NCBI GenBank assembly: GCA_002900995.3
Contig: CM035304.1
Span: 3,070,823 to 3,134,822, forward strand
Length of the DNA: 64,000 nucleotides
Origin: Ganoderma boninense
Taxonomy: Eukaryota; Basidiomycota; Agaricomycetes; Polyporales; Polyporaceae
Reading direction: 5' to 3'
Shown: in pieces, positions 36,066 to 46,042 of the stretch
Layout of the letters: every line of letters starts with the position of its first letter
How positions within the stretch are numbered: the stretch's first letter is position 1
Notes under the pieces: model-generated
Seen by the model: only the letters and a program-made list of their open reading frames with translations
What the model was told of the DNA's origin: nothing
The model's database searches: none
Translations under genes and position numbers: made by a program

Positions 36066-37559
36066 GGCATTCCGCGCATTACATAGCTCGCTAGTCAGTC
36101 TACGTTGTATCTTCCTTAACCACGTCAATCGCAAGGACCTTCCTTTCCATCATACACCTCTTAGCATTCTACAGTGCGCCCGTCGGGTGAAGCTTACGCG
36201 CGCGCACAGGATGCGTCGTTGTGATGAAGTCGAGACCTGTCGAGACGAGACCTTGCCCGTCGAGCGGCATGCCTCGATCGCACCTAGGTGATGTCCCATC
36301 ACGTCTCGATTCTGTCCTTAGTCATATCTAAGATACCGATCTGTGGAGCGATGTCTGGGTCCGAGTCTTCGCAAGAAGAGTCCCGATGAGAGTACTACCA
36401 TGATGGCGCAGCAACCATACCAGACGCAAGGGCTCCCGTGCGAGATGTCGCGGCACTTTCTTGAGGACAGCGGGGATGTTGCGTGCGGCACAGCCCGAAG
36501 TGGCTCGATGTTGTCGTGTGGAGAATGGTTCTCATAATCAGGGAGAATGGACGGCACAACTGTTACTTGATGGTGATTGGGCGGATGATCATTCCGGAGA
36601 TCCAGGGGCGCGCACGTGTGGAAAACCAATGATGTGTCGCAGACGGAGGAGTCCAGATGTTGCAGGAGCTTGCACACAAAGAGGAGGAGACATTTTAGGG
36701 TGTATCTAATACAATTGCGTTACATGTCGCCGTACTGGAGGACCGCGGGGATGCTATGCACAGCGGCGTGTGTGACGACGAGGCGCGATGACATAATGCT
36801 GGGAATGTACGGCGTGGTCGTCAGCGGCTGCGGATTGTTGATGATGGGAGGAAGCAATAGAATCCTCTTCGGTCGCGGTTGGCAGCGAAGCTGATGACCT
36901 GCGAAGATATTGTGAGCACCGGCGCCGCTACTCTGTGCGTTGTACGGCGCGGTTTAAGGCATGGACGAGGCACGGGGAAAGGGTGCCAGATAGCAGTCGA
37001 GTACAGGGTGGATAGCAGTCAAGTACAGGGTGACATCCTGAACTTGAATATCATCGACAACTTGGTGGCAAGGCATTGGTCATCGTTCTGTGCAGTGCCA
37101 TACCGGTCCGGGGGTTACTTTCCCGGTCAAGGACGCCAAGTATAGGCACTTTGCGAAGTACTACATGCCCGACATCTGTGTCAGCGCGTTCTTCGGTGGC
37201 ACGCCTGTGGCGAAATATGCCGACGGTCTCCTCTATGATGGGACCGCGTGCCTGTACATCGTGATCACCATCCCCGGTCCCCTCAACACCTGTTAAGACC
37301 AGATCAAGTATCATCTATACCTCAATGTGGTCAGCCGTGGAGACTACTCAACGCCCTCGTTAGACACAAGGCCCTCGACGCTTCTAAAGTCAAGCATTTC
37401 CTGAACACAAACTGCTTAGATGACATTGTTCCCGTGCACACACGACGTTCGGGAGGTTTGCGCCGAATATAGCTTCAGATATCATACCTCCAAATTAGCG
37501 TGAGAGATCCCAATGCGTAACGTTAAGGCACAGCCAGCGTCTAACAGAACGAAACGGGT
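36066..37559. other. Right arm of element A with one orphan coding island
   Basis: Mostly non-coding. A single open stretch at 37090-37296 (+) has convincing codon structure (CHTGPGVTFPVKDAKYRHF, then YMPDICVSAFFGGTP) and ends in TAA. I do not recognise it, and it has no visible upstream exon with a start, so it may be the remnant of a captured gene. Confidence 0.45.
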
Positions 37560-37643
37560 CTAGATATCCCGGATGCATCTGTATCTGACGGATGCATCTG
37601 CAAAGGTTACCCCAACCTTGCGGATGCATCCGCCAGACTGACA
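37560..37643 (-). repeat. Right terminal inverted repeat of element A
   Basis: Reverse complement of the left terminal repeat (18382-18463), ending ...GCCAGACTGACA at 37643. It holds the same three GGATGCATC-type palindromes, including GCGGATGCATCCGC, and differs from the left copy only at a few bases and a 2-base indel at its inner end. Confidence 0.9.
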
Positions 37644-37648
37644 ACCTA

Positions 37649-37882
37649 CCACCTCCAGCGCCATCTTTGGCTCAGACCTCACCTCTCTCCCTTCAGACCC
37701 TGTACAGCCCCCGCAAGAACCCAAGGACCGTGAACATCCGCTCAACACCATCGTCAAGCAGTTGCTTTCATGGTTCCAAGCACACTATGCCTTGGACAGC
37801 GCTCGCACCCACACCTTGACAGAAGGCTCGCAGAACAACACCCAGCCGACTGTCGCGGGCCCGACGAGGAAGACGCGGCAGC
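37649..37882 (+). pseudogene. C-terminal fragment of the FunK1 kinase split by element A
   Basis: Opens directly at the target duplication with ACC TCC AGC GCC ATC and stays open to the assembly gap. It encodes SAIFGSDLTSLPSDPVQPPQ and then HPLNTIVKQLLSWFQAHYA. The latter matches the C-terminal HPLNELIETLLSWFSGVYE of FunK1 copy 1. It supplies exactly the region missing from FunK1 copy 2 at 18375 and is in the same frame. Confidence 0.85.
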
Positions 37883-37982
37883 NNNNNNNNNNNNNNNNNN
37901 NNNNNNNNNNNNNNNNNNNNNNNNNNNNNNNNNNNNNNNNNNNNNNNNNNNNNNNNNNNNNNNNNNNNNNNNNNNNNNNNNN
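37883..37982. other. Assembly gap of 100 Ns
   Basis: Exactly 100 Ns, a conventional length for a gap of unknown size. It separates two FunK1 fragments that do not belong end to end (a C-terminus on the left, mid-protein on the right), so real sequence is missing or misjoined here. Confidence 1.
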
Positions 37983-38697
37983 CGACGCAGAGCGCGGCTA
38001 CGACCCGACGGCCTCGCGTATCCTCCCCAACACCCGTCTGTACAACGCGATGTGTCGACGGGCGAAGGCCAAGAAGGACTCAGACAAAGATCCGTGCGAC
38101 TACGTCCGCGCGCTGTTCCAGAAGTCGCTGAATCCCCATTGGCCGTGGTGGAAGGTCGAGGTGCACGCTCACGAACCTCGCGGCAAGACCCGCAACCAGC
38201 ACAACCACACGGTCGTCCACAAGTTCGCTGTTGGTATGCCCCATTTCCAGGCCCCCAGTGTGGCTGGCCGCGGGACTCGTGGCTATGTCGCGCTTCCTGT
38301 TCGGGACGACGATACTATCGCGGACGACGCTGACTTCGTGTACCTGAAGGATGCTTGGCGGGTCGACCATGACGGCATCGATCTGGAAGGCGTTACTCTG
38401 CGATTCCTGAACGAAAAGGGAGTGGAGCACGTACCGACCCTCCTCTGCCATGGCGATCTCCCTGGCCAGGTCACGAGAACACAGGAGCACTGCCAGGCGG
38501 CTTTCCATCCGGACAAGCTCAAGGTCCCGCTGAAGCAGCATCATCATTACCGCCTCGTCGTGAAGGAGGTTGGCCTCCCTCTTGAAGAATTCAAGGATGG
38601 CTCTTGGGAGCTATGTGATGCGATCTTTTGCTGCCTGACTGGTGCGTCTTTCTTATTCTTGTCCTCTGCCTTGGATCATCGGGCTGATCCTGTCGTC
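37983..38697 (+). pseudogene. FunK1 kinase copy 3, central fragment
   Basis: Begins mid-protein straight after the gap (ERGYDPTASRILPNTRLYNA) and runs to CDAIFCCLT, followed by the first 55 or so bases of the next intron. It is nearly identical to FunK1 copy 2 at about 16984-17690, introns included, with only scattered substitutions (for example R-to-C and R-to-H changes). The match stops at about 38697, inside the intron, so the catalytic loop and everything after it are absent. It could be a recent segmental duplicate or a haplotype or assembly artefact tied to the gap. Confidence 0.85.
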
Positions 38698-39498
38698 CAT
38701 CAGTAAAACCGACAATCTCTGAACGTCTGGATGTGCTGGACAGCCACCCGTCCAGACGCTCGGACATTTTCAGATCCAGACATTCGAGCGCCTATCCTCT
38801 CGACCTCGACCTCCGTCTTCTCGCTCTCCGCTTCCAGTCTCATGCCCTCGTCTCTCCCATTTTATCTGTTTTCGACATTGTTCCTCGCTCTATGCGCCTC
38901 ATGGACCACTACACCAGCCCAATTGCTGACACCCCGAAGACTCGTGTCCCATCAAGTCCGGGAGTGGTAGGAGGACAGCGGTAGATGATCCAGTTGGTGA
39001 TGCGAATTACGGGGAGGCAGGAGCAATAACAGCTCCACACGAACCAAGGTCGTCGTGTTCTAGGTGAGTACTAATGATTTTCCGGCCTTCCTGTGCATAC
39101 AAGGGTGAGACAGGTGCCGACAAAGGACTGGCTCCAGCGCGCCCCCCGTGCAACCCTTCCGAGCCCCCCCCGCGCCCTCGTTATCATCTGTATTTTCTGC
39201 TTTGCTTTCACCCATTAAACACGGTGTCAATGCCCACGGGCCACTAGGAAGGGAGGGCTCGCGAGAGCTCATGGCTGTGACATCCCCCAATCATATTCCT
39301 CACCGCTCTCGTGCGCTAGCATAGCGACCCTACAGCCATCGCGATAGTTGAGCCGTATACAATAGAACAGGGATGTAAGTCGCGTAATAGGCGACGGGTA
39401 CAGGCATGTAGGGCCGGTACGCCGGGTAGAATCAGTAACCGGTAGTGTAGGCGCCTACCAGCACAGCCACCAGCAAAACCGATCAGGGGAAAAATGAA
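38698..39498. other. Intergenic, no gene recognised
   Basis: No exon, repeat or RNA gene is supported. A C/T-rich stretch lies at 38740-38880. Confidence 0.4.
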
Positions 39499-39569
39499 GG
39501 ACACTGCCGGGAGTCGAACCTGTACGTTCTGCGTCGGACATGACGCTCCGACCACTCGGCCACGTCAGC
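39499..39569 (-). tRNA. Degenerate tRNA-like sequence
   Basis: The minus strand has a good internal promoter A box (TGGCCGAGTGG) and a perfect B box (GGTTCGACTCC) at tRNA spacing. Between them is a 5-bp stem GCGTC/GACGC in the anticodon-arm position. However, the loop has 6 bases, the T stem has two mismatches, and the two ends (GCTGACG and CAGTGTC) do not form an acceptor stem. This looks like a tRNA fossil or the head of a tRNA-derived SINE rather than a working tRNA. Confidence 0.4.
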
Positions 39570-40836
39570 TCATTATCTGAGTAATATTCATAGGTGAAGT
39601 GTTATTAGCCACACCCCACAAGGAGGCGACAACATGCAAGTTACCACACTTGCATGTTCTCTCAGACGCCCGACGCCCCCTGCCTTCGGGGTCTCCCCCC
39701 CTGTGACCTCCCCCATCGCATCCTCTGTTCCATCTGCCCTTCAAATCCTCTCATCCTACGAAGGCATCTGGTCTCGACCTGTACCCTGCGCGCAGCCCCC
39801 TAGCAACGCGACGCAGTCAAGCCCTCAACTTCTGCAATCTTTCGTGTGCCCCTTTCGCCGTCGCCCACTTCAAGTTCTGAGCGAAGATCCTGCGCTTTAG
39901 GAATTCGAGCTGGTAGCACGGCGAAAGGTGCGCGCACCTTTAACTCTAACGCTATGTGCAGGTCCTTGCTGATCTGGTCGTTCAACCTCGCGTGCCGGCG
40001 CGCGCTCCATCCTCTCGTCCCCGCAATCAGTATCCATGTCTACGGAGCTGGTGCCCAGCAGTGCGGTCACGACTCACAGAGACCCTCTGCACGCGTCTCG
40101 TCGCACAATGCACGGCGCGCAATGCAACCAGTGCATGGCGCGCGCGTCCTCATACAGGCGACTCATCATCGCATCATCGCTGCTAAAAGCAGGTGAGACA
40201 TCATTTGCAAATCTCCCCTCCATCGCTGGTCTGGTCGCACTGTCTCGAGTTCTCAATGTCCCACATGAACCGGTCCTCTCGCACTTGCCTGGAGCTATCG
40301 CTCCCTGTCCTGTCGCCCTAGCGTCACAATCAGGGGTCTCAGGACAATCAGGCGGCACGTGTGCTGAGTGCTCTGCCCTCCTCCACGCGTCAGCTCTACT
40401 AAATCATACACCACATAAGGACATGATCACGGCTCCCAGAGAGGCTTCAAGGTGAGTTCACTCTTTCTGCGCGAGCAGTCATGATCCAGCGAGGACTGGC
40501 AGCCATGGACGTCATCCTTCCTGTTCGGCGTCATCGGTGCGTATGCCGAACCATAGCTTGGGTTCGCAAACCGCCAGCGACACGCAGAGTCCGGGAGTGT
40601 TTGGGAGCCCTCCATCCTGCTGTACCACCTCCTCGCTCAATCCCAACGCACCCCCCAAGCTTGAGCTTGCGTACTGACTCTGGTTCAACAGACCCTCAGC
40701 GACTTACTGCATTTCCGTGCTGCAGTTGCGGCAGGGCCCTGTGCCGACATCGCTTCTCCCATCCTGCTCGGCAGATAAGCTTCCCTCACACAACCGCGCC
40801 CGCGGCCCGTGGCAAGACTCGCACGACGACATCGTG
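39570..40836. other. Flank upstream of the TRIM, partly old coding sequence
   Basis: Mostly no supported gene. The last 70 bases (ARGPWQDSHDDIV) read in frame across the TRIM insertion point into the pseudogene at 41333, so they belong to that broken gene. A C/T-rich stretch lies at 39650-39760. Confidence 0.4.
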
Positions 40837-41332
40837 TGTCATGAACAGGCATTACGAGCTACATATATAGTACCAGCCAAGTGTCAAGCCAAGCTTGACA
40901 TTGCGTCCTTTTGGCGTAGCTGGTTCAGCGGCTGGTCTGTTCCTAACATAATGTCAAGCTTCCAGCAGTCGACGGTTCGACTCCCCTTCTGGCAGAATCT
41001 TTGTTGTCTAGATTTGTCATAGGCTGTGACGTGACTTGGGATGTCACAAGGTCACATGCATGCTTGGCTGTGACAAATAGAGACAAAGAGCAGGATAGGG
41101 GTCCTTCCGAACCGGTCAAAGACTGTCAAGGCTCTGACCGTCCTGAAGTGGGCGGCTAACCCTTGGGGCCACTAGTATATCTAGTTCCACGTGAGGACAC
41201 GTGCCTTGGAAGGGGGGTAATGTCATGAACAGGCATTACGAGCTACATATATAGTACCAGCCAAGTGTCAAGCCAAGCTTGACATTGCGTCCTTTTGGCG
41301 TAGCTGGTTCAGCAGCTGGTCTGTTCCTAACA
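40837..41332 (+). mobile_element. Complete TRIM (miniature LTR retrotransposon), 496 bp
   Basis: Two 112-bp direct terminal repeats (40837-40948 and 41221-41332) begin TGTCATGAACAGG and end CTGTTCCTAACA, the TG...CA form of an LTR. They differ at a single base, which implies a very recent insertion. A 5-bp target duplication TCGTG flanks the unit (40832-40836 and 41333-41337). A polypurine tract (GGAAGGGGGG) at 41209-41220 sits against the right LTR. The 272-bp interior encodes nothing, so the element is non-autonomous. No primer-binding site was identified after the left LTR. Confidence 0.92.
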
Positions 41333-42030
41333 TCGTGCCGAGCTACTACGTCGACCGCAAGAGCCTCGGCGAAGGCGAGGCCGGACTCATGCACGCCCTC
41401 AGCACCAGCATCCTAGGGGACGAGCTCACGGCAGAGACCCATGCACGCGAGCAGAAGATCCCTGTCGAGGTCCGCCTTCCCGAAGACACCGTCGCGCACC
41501 CGAGCGGCTTCGAGCCTCCCACGGCCGAGACCGAGGTCCACCCGGTCGCGGCCAAGGTCGACACCGAGGAGCACCCCCTTGTCGCGACGCTCAAGCAGCC
41601 GTGGGGCGAGACGCTCATGGGCCGCGCGGAGCGGATCATTGTGGACAAGGAGGCGGAGGTCGAGTGGGTCAGGCGCATGGTGTCGGACGGCAACGGGGGC
41701 AACGCCGTCCTCAGCGGGTTCATCGGCGCTGGTACCGTTGAGAACACGTCTTCACGCCCCCCGCGTGCAGACGACCCGCACAACGTTGTGGCGCAGTTCT
41801 ACGTGGGGCGCAAGCTGCTGCGCGCAGCCGCGCAAGGGGAGGAGGTGCATGGCAACCTGATGCACGAGCTCGGCGCCGGCCTGCGCAGCCGAGGAGAAGA
41901 TCTCCGTCGAGGTCGTGCTCGACGACGGCTCCATCGTGCACCCCAGTGGGTTCGTGCCCCGGACGCCGGAGATGGATTTCCACCCCGTCGCGGCGAATTA
42001 TTTCGCTCAGGACACCGCAAGGTTGGTTTC
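41333..42030 (+). pseudogene. Decayed gene with duplicated HPSGF module, split by the TRIM
   Basis: Removing the TRIM and one TCGTG restores a continuous reading HDDIVPSYYVDRKSLGEGEA across the site. The protein has two related modules, VEVRLPEDTVAHPSGFEPPT...HPVAAK and, after a frameshift near 41885, VEVVLDDGSIVHPSGFVPRT...HPVAANY. I do not recognise the family. The frameshift, the TRIM and the lack of a start or a proper end mark it as dead. Element B begins just to the right, so B itself may have truncated this gene. Confidence 0.6.
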
Positions 42031-42115
42031 CGTGGTCCCCCAACATGGTAGAATATGGTGCTAGGTACAAACTGACAGCGAAAATAAATATACAGTCTCC
42101 ATCACGATGGTTGTC

Positions 42116-45100
42116 TTACACCGGGGGTCGGTACGGAAGCATAAATGCCATTATCATGCAGTCCATCCAGCTGATCGGAATGAGCATACTGCATGTGTAC
42201 GACGTCAAGGGTTGACTCACCTGGTTGACGCATTCAGCATAGCATTTCAACGTCGTCACTCGATTCTTCAGCCTCTGCGAGCGAAATGCTTGTCTACTCA
42301 GAAGTATTAGTGCCTCCAGAGCCTCTCAGCCGCGCAAGTTACCTTCGAGCATAAGCCGCAGCTCCTTCACGACCATGCTTCTCATGGTCCAACGCACGCA
42401 TAATCCATTCTTGTTCGTACCCCGCAAAGAACTGTGCGCACCGGTATATCTCTTCGCGCCGAGTCTTCAGCTCCTCTGTCCAACGCTGGACGAGCGACTG
42501 GTGGCGGAACCAATGTACTCGCATGCCTGCAAAACCGCTATTAGCATTAGCGCGTCTGTCCAACCCAAGTTTGTCACTGACTAGCTTCTAGGAAGGTGCG
42601 CATCTCGCCCTCCTTGGCCTTCTTGACAAATGAAAAATCTCCCCAGATCCAAGAGGGAAGTCTATAGCTATCACCAAGGCGCTGTTCCCCTGTTGTTAGG
42701 GTGAACGCGCATAGGTCACTGTCGCGCAGTTCCTTGAACTTGCCATGGTCCTGGGACATACCCAAGACAAGCATGACATGTCGAATGGCGCGATACCTAT
42801 CCCTGGCGCGATGTTGCGCCAGTCGTTTGTTCTCGAGTCGTCGATCTATGGCTGTATTGTGTCGAACTCCAGATCCTTGCTTCCGTCGTAGTTCAAGTGT
42901 TTCGTATGTAGCAAGTTGCAAGCGGAGATCTTCTAAGGCCTCATCAGCCTGGCCTTCACGAAGCGCTAGTTCAGTTTGAATGGCTTGCGACATATCCGAA
43001 TGTCCTCGAATTTTGCTGTGGTATGCAGATGGAAGGAGAACGAGAGGTTCTGCTAACTCCTCCGCCATGGCCGCGAGAGCCTTCTGGGTGCAGGATTGAG
43101 GTTTGCGTTTTTTTTTCAGAGGTTCGTGCGTTGTGAAGACAATTCCGTGCTCGGCGTCGTCTTTGGGGTCACGTTTGGGGAACGTGAGCGGTACTAGGTT
43201 GGGTTCCACAGCTTTGCACGCCGAGCGAACTGCTAATCCAAGCCATTGGTCGCATAGCTCTTGACATGCTCGCCCGTCGGCTCTGTACGTCTCCATCTTC
43301 TTACCGATAGCTGTTCGATCGCTCTCCGTGCCCTGGGAAGCCTCGATTTCACTTTGTAAGTCCAGACTGCTCTGTTGTTAGCGTGACTCTGTCGTTAGTC
43401 GTGTAGTGATGCATTGCTCACCGTGTGTCCTCTAGGAGCAGGGCTGACCGAACCGCTGCGACAATGCCAATACCGTCGAGGTCTCCATTACCAGCTCGCT
43501 TCTCGTTCAGCTGTTCAGCAATGGTGGCCACACTGAGTACTGTGACGCAAAATGATGTTATCAACTTGTTCAAGTTTATTCTGTGGCAATGGTTCATACC
43601 TGCCTCCATGGGTGGCTCAAATGGATTGTCGAGGTCTTTGTGTTTGCTGACATCTATGACATTACGAGACCATTTCGCGTGTGCTTCACGCCATTTGAGA
43701 AGTGTTCCCTTCGGGAAGCGGTCTTCTACTGATGCCTCAACAGTCTCCAGATACTCTGTACATGCGACCAAACGTTCTTCGGCAACCTCCAGCTTCTGAG
43801 AGATTTCTCGAGCTTAATAAACAGGTGAGCTGCTGGAAATCAGGCTAGAATATACATGTTTTCACCTAAACCATGGACACGGCGCACGTTGTGATCGCCA
43901 TATAGGTCATTGAGTGCATCGTGACGATGCCCTGCAGACATCTCCTTCGTCCGACGTGAAACCGCATTTGTAATACCCCACAACCTTTCGCAGGTTTCCC
44001 CACAATCCATGCATGCGCCTGGAAGATTGTGCAGTGAGAACAGAGGACGGCATGATGGTTTGTGCATGCTCAAGTGATACTTCCCGACCGCCGCAATGAC
44101 GTCAGGAATGTTCACGGCCTTGATGGACTCGAGTTCATCAAGCATTGCTGGAGGAAACTCAGCTTGCAAGCGTTCGCGGAAGTGAATTATGTATTGACAG
44201 TAGATGTCGTAGGAGCCGATGAGGAGCTTCAGTCGCAAGTATCATTGTAGCGCTGATACTTTGGCGAAATCGACATAGATGTATCTGTGTTCAATGAGCG
44301 CAGTTGCCGGTATGTGTAGAAGACATTCTCTCGTACCTTTCGGCTGTGTTGAGATCCACAACGCCCCCTTGCATGACCATCATATGCCGACAAACAACTG
44401 CAATGATGCCTGACACTGGTCCCTTGTACTTGCCGGATCCCATTGCAGCAAACTCATTGCACGTCGAAGTCTGCAAGGGGTTACGATGCCCGTGAACGGC
44501 CGTAATTGCTCGTGCAAGCGATCACGTACTTCATGTTTCGGTTGAGGTGCCTTCCGCAAAATCTTCTGGAAGTCTGCACCATGCACGAAGTAGGCAGCGG
44601 TTTGTGTGAGGGGAAAGTCGTTCGGGTCCGTTTGCTTCGGTTTCAGGTTGAAGTGGAAGTTGCCATCGATGGAGTAGTGAAGCGCATCGAGGTATCTGCG
44701 TGTCACCAGGTCAGAACTCCGCGCAGCCCATGCGAGGTGTATCTTACTGGTAGTCCTTTTCACGATGTTCCCAGCCTGGCCTCATGTTTCGTTCCGGCTG
44801 CGGGCAAGCCGGGCACAGCACAGCGAGACTTCCGATTGGCATATTGCGACCAGGCTCAACTCCCGCGCGTCGACAGGCTCGCACATAGGTGAACAGACGA
44901 TATGAGTTGTTGAATTCACGATATCTATCCTGTGATGTTGATCATTGCGAACATGTGAATGACCGAAAGTTAAACTTGTTAGACATGTACTCACCAACAC
45001 ATCTTCCGCTCCAACATTATCAGTTTGCCTTTTGATATGCGCCAGGTAGTCGTGCACATTCACTTGCCCATTGAGGTTGAGACTGTGAAAGGTCTCTAGG

Positions 45101-46042
45101 GCCGTGAGGGTGGTTGCAGATTGGGGTTGTTCCCATGTGGCAGGCCAGAGACCAGCGAGCATGAGCTGGTCGACGTTCGGCCTGGCATCCCGACATGCAC
45201 AGTACACGACGGGCAGTGACATCACACCGTGTTCGTGTATGATGACCATGTTGCTGGCGTTGGAGAGGGCGTTTTCGCATCGTCGTCCTTGGTGACCCAG
45301 TCGGAGCTCGTATCCAAGTTGCGCCAAGTTAACCTTCATCCAAAATCGTTCTGTGACGTTCCACTGGAGGATCCGGTCGAACGGGCGATTGGAGTGGGAA
45401 GTGCAAATACATCGGATACACTGTATTGATGCCACCGCACAATCTTTACATCGGAAAAGGGTTCGAAACGGTGTGGGATTGCTGTCAAGCGAACCAGTAC
45501 ATCGTGGGCATTGTTCAAGCGATGCAGGTGGGGCTTCTAGCTCGTTCAACAGATTTCGTGCGTGTAAGGCATGCCCTTCATCCAAATGCTTAGCGCATCT
45601 GGCCGAGGGCTTCAAATTATGTCCTGGTATGAGCGTAAATGCGCTGTGGTAGTAACAATACACGCACCAGGTGGTATCTGACATCAATCCCATCTTCTTC
45701 CCCTGGTTCGTCGTCTTCACTGTCACCGTCATCGCTCCCCTGCGGTTGGCTAACCATCAGTTCGTAGCTGTCTTGAGACATATTCGAGACAGCAGGTACA
45801 CACGCAGGTTGGAAAGCAGGCTCGTGCGAGACATCAGTGAGTGAGTCGGCTGTACACCCGAGCGAAGTGGACGAGGAGTGCATTCGGGGGACTTTCGATG
45901 TCGTGGATGGCCCTTGTTGGCTGGCATGGGGTGACCGTTGGAACAAGTGCTTCAGGGAATATTTTTTCGGTGTCGTTGGCAGATCCCGCCGAGCGCGTTT
46001 GCATGATAGGTTTTCTTGGATCGATTTCAAGCCGGGGAACAT
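42116..46042 (-). CDS. KDZ-superfamily transposase with CxC2 cysteine cluster (element B)
   Basis: Transposase of the same superfamily as 32211-36065 but clearly divergent. Likely start MFPGLKSIQENLSCKRARRD at 46042. The N-terminal part is disordered and acidic (DDGDSEDDEPGEEDG). Next comes the CxC2 cluster (RCKDCAVASIQCIRCICTSH, then VIIHEHGVMSLPVVYCACRD) and the catalytic core: LHYSIDGNFHFNLKPKQ (Asp), FAAMGSGKYKGPVSG, SYDIYCQYI (Asp), GKYHLSMHKPSCRP, DCGETCERLWG (Glu), RTKEMSAGHRHDALNDLYGD. The helical C-terminus has LRDSDLCAF and SWIWGDFSF as in element A, then RVHWFRHQSLVQRW and AYARRQAF. Many introns of about 50-60 bp interrupt it. The last exon, reached by a GTAACT...AG intron near 42301-42352, opens QAFRSQRLKNRV. 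The end may be at 42116-42118 or earlier if a further intron is used. All signature residues are present. Confidence 0.85.

Larger units (their letters stand above)
18376..37648 (+). mobile_element. KDZ-superfamily DNA transposon, element A, about 19.3 kb
   Basis: The unit is bounded by long inverted repeats (left 18382-18463, right 37560-37643) and flanked by CCACCTCC at 18368-18375 and again at 37649-37656. Such an 8-bp duplication is what I expect for Zisupton/KDZ elements. Joining the flanks over one copy of the 8-mer gives an uninterrupted FunK1 reading (CCC ACC TCC then AGC GCC ATC). The outermost 5-6 bases at the two ends (GAGCAG and TAGGT read inward) do not match, so the exact tips are uncertain. 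Inside are a KDZ transposase with a CxC2 zinc cluster (32211-36065, +), three cargo genes on the minus strand (22436-30714), an Spt5-like relic near 20 kb and several kilobases of non-coding arms. Most cargo reading frames look intact, so the element could be recent. Confidence 0.85.

Noticed and set aside
32211..46042. Direct recombination between elements A and B
   Set aside because: The two transposases and cargo sets are far too diverged to be a recent duplication or inversion of one another.
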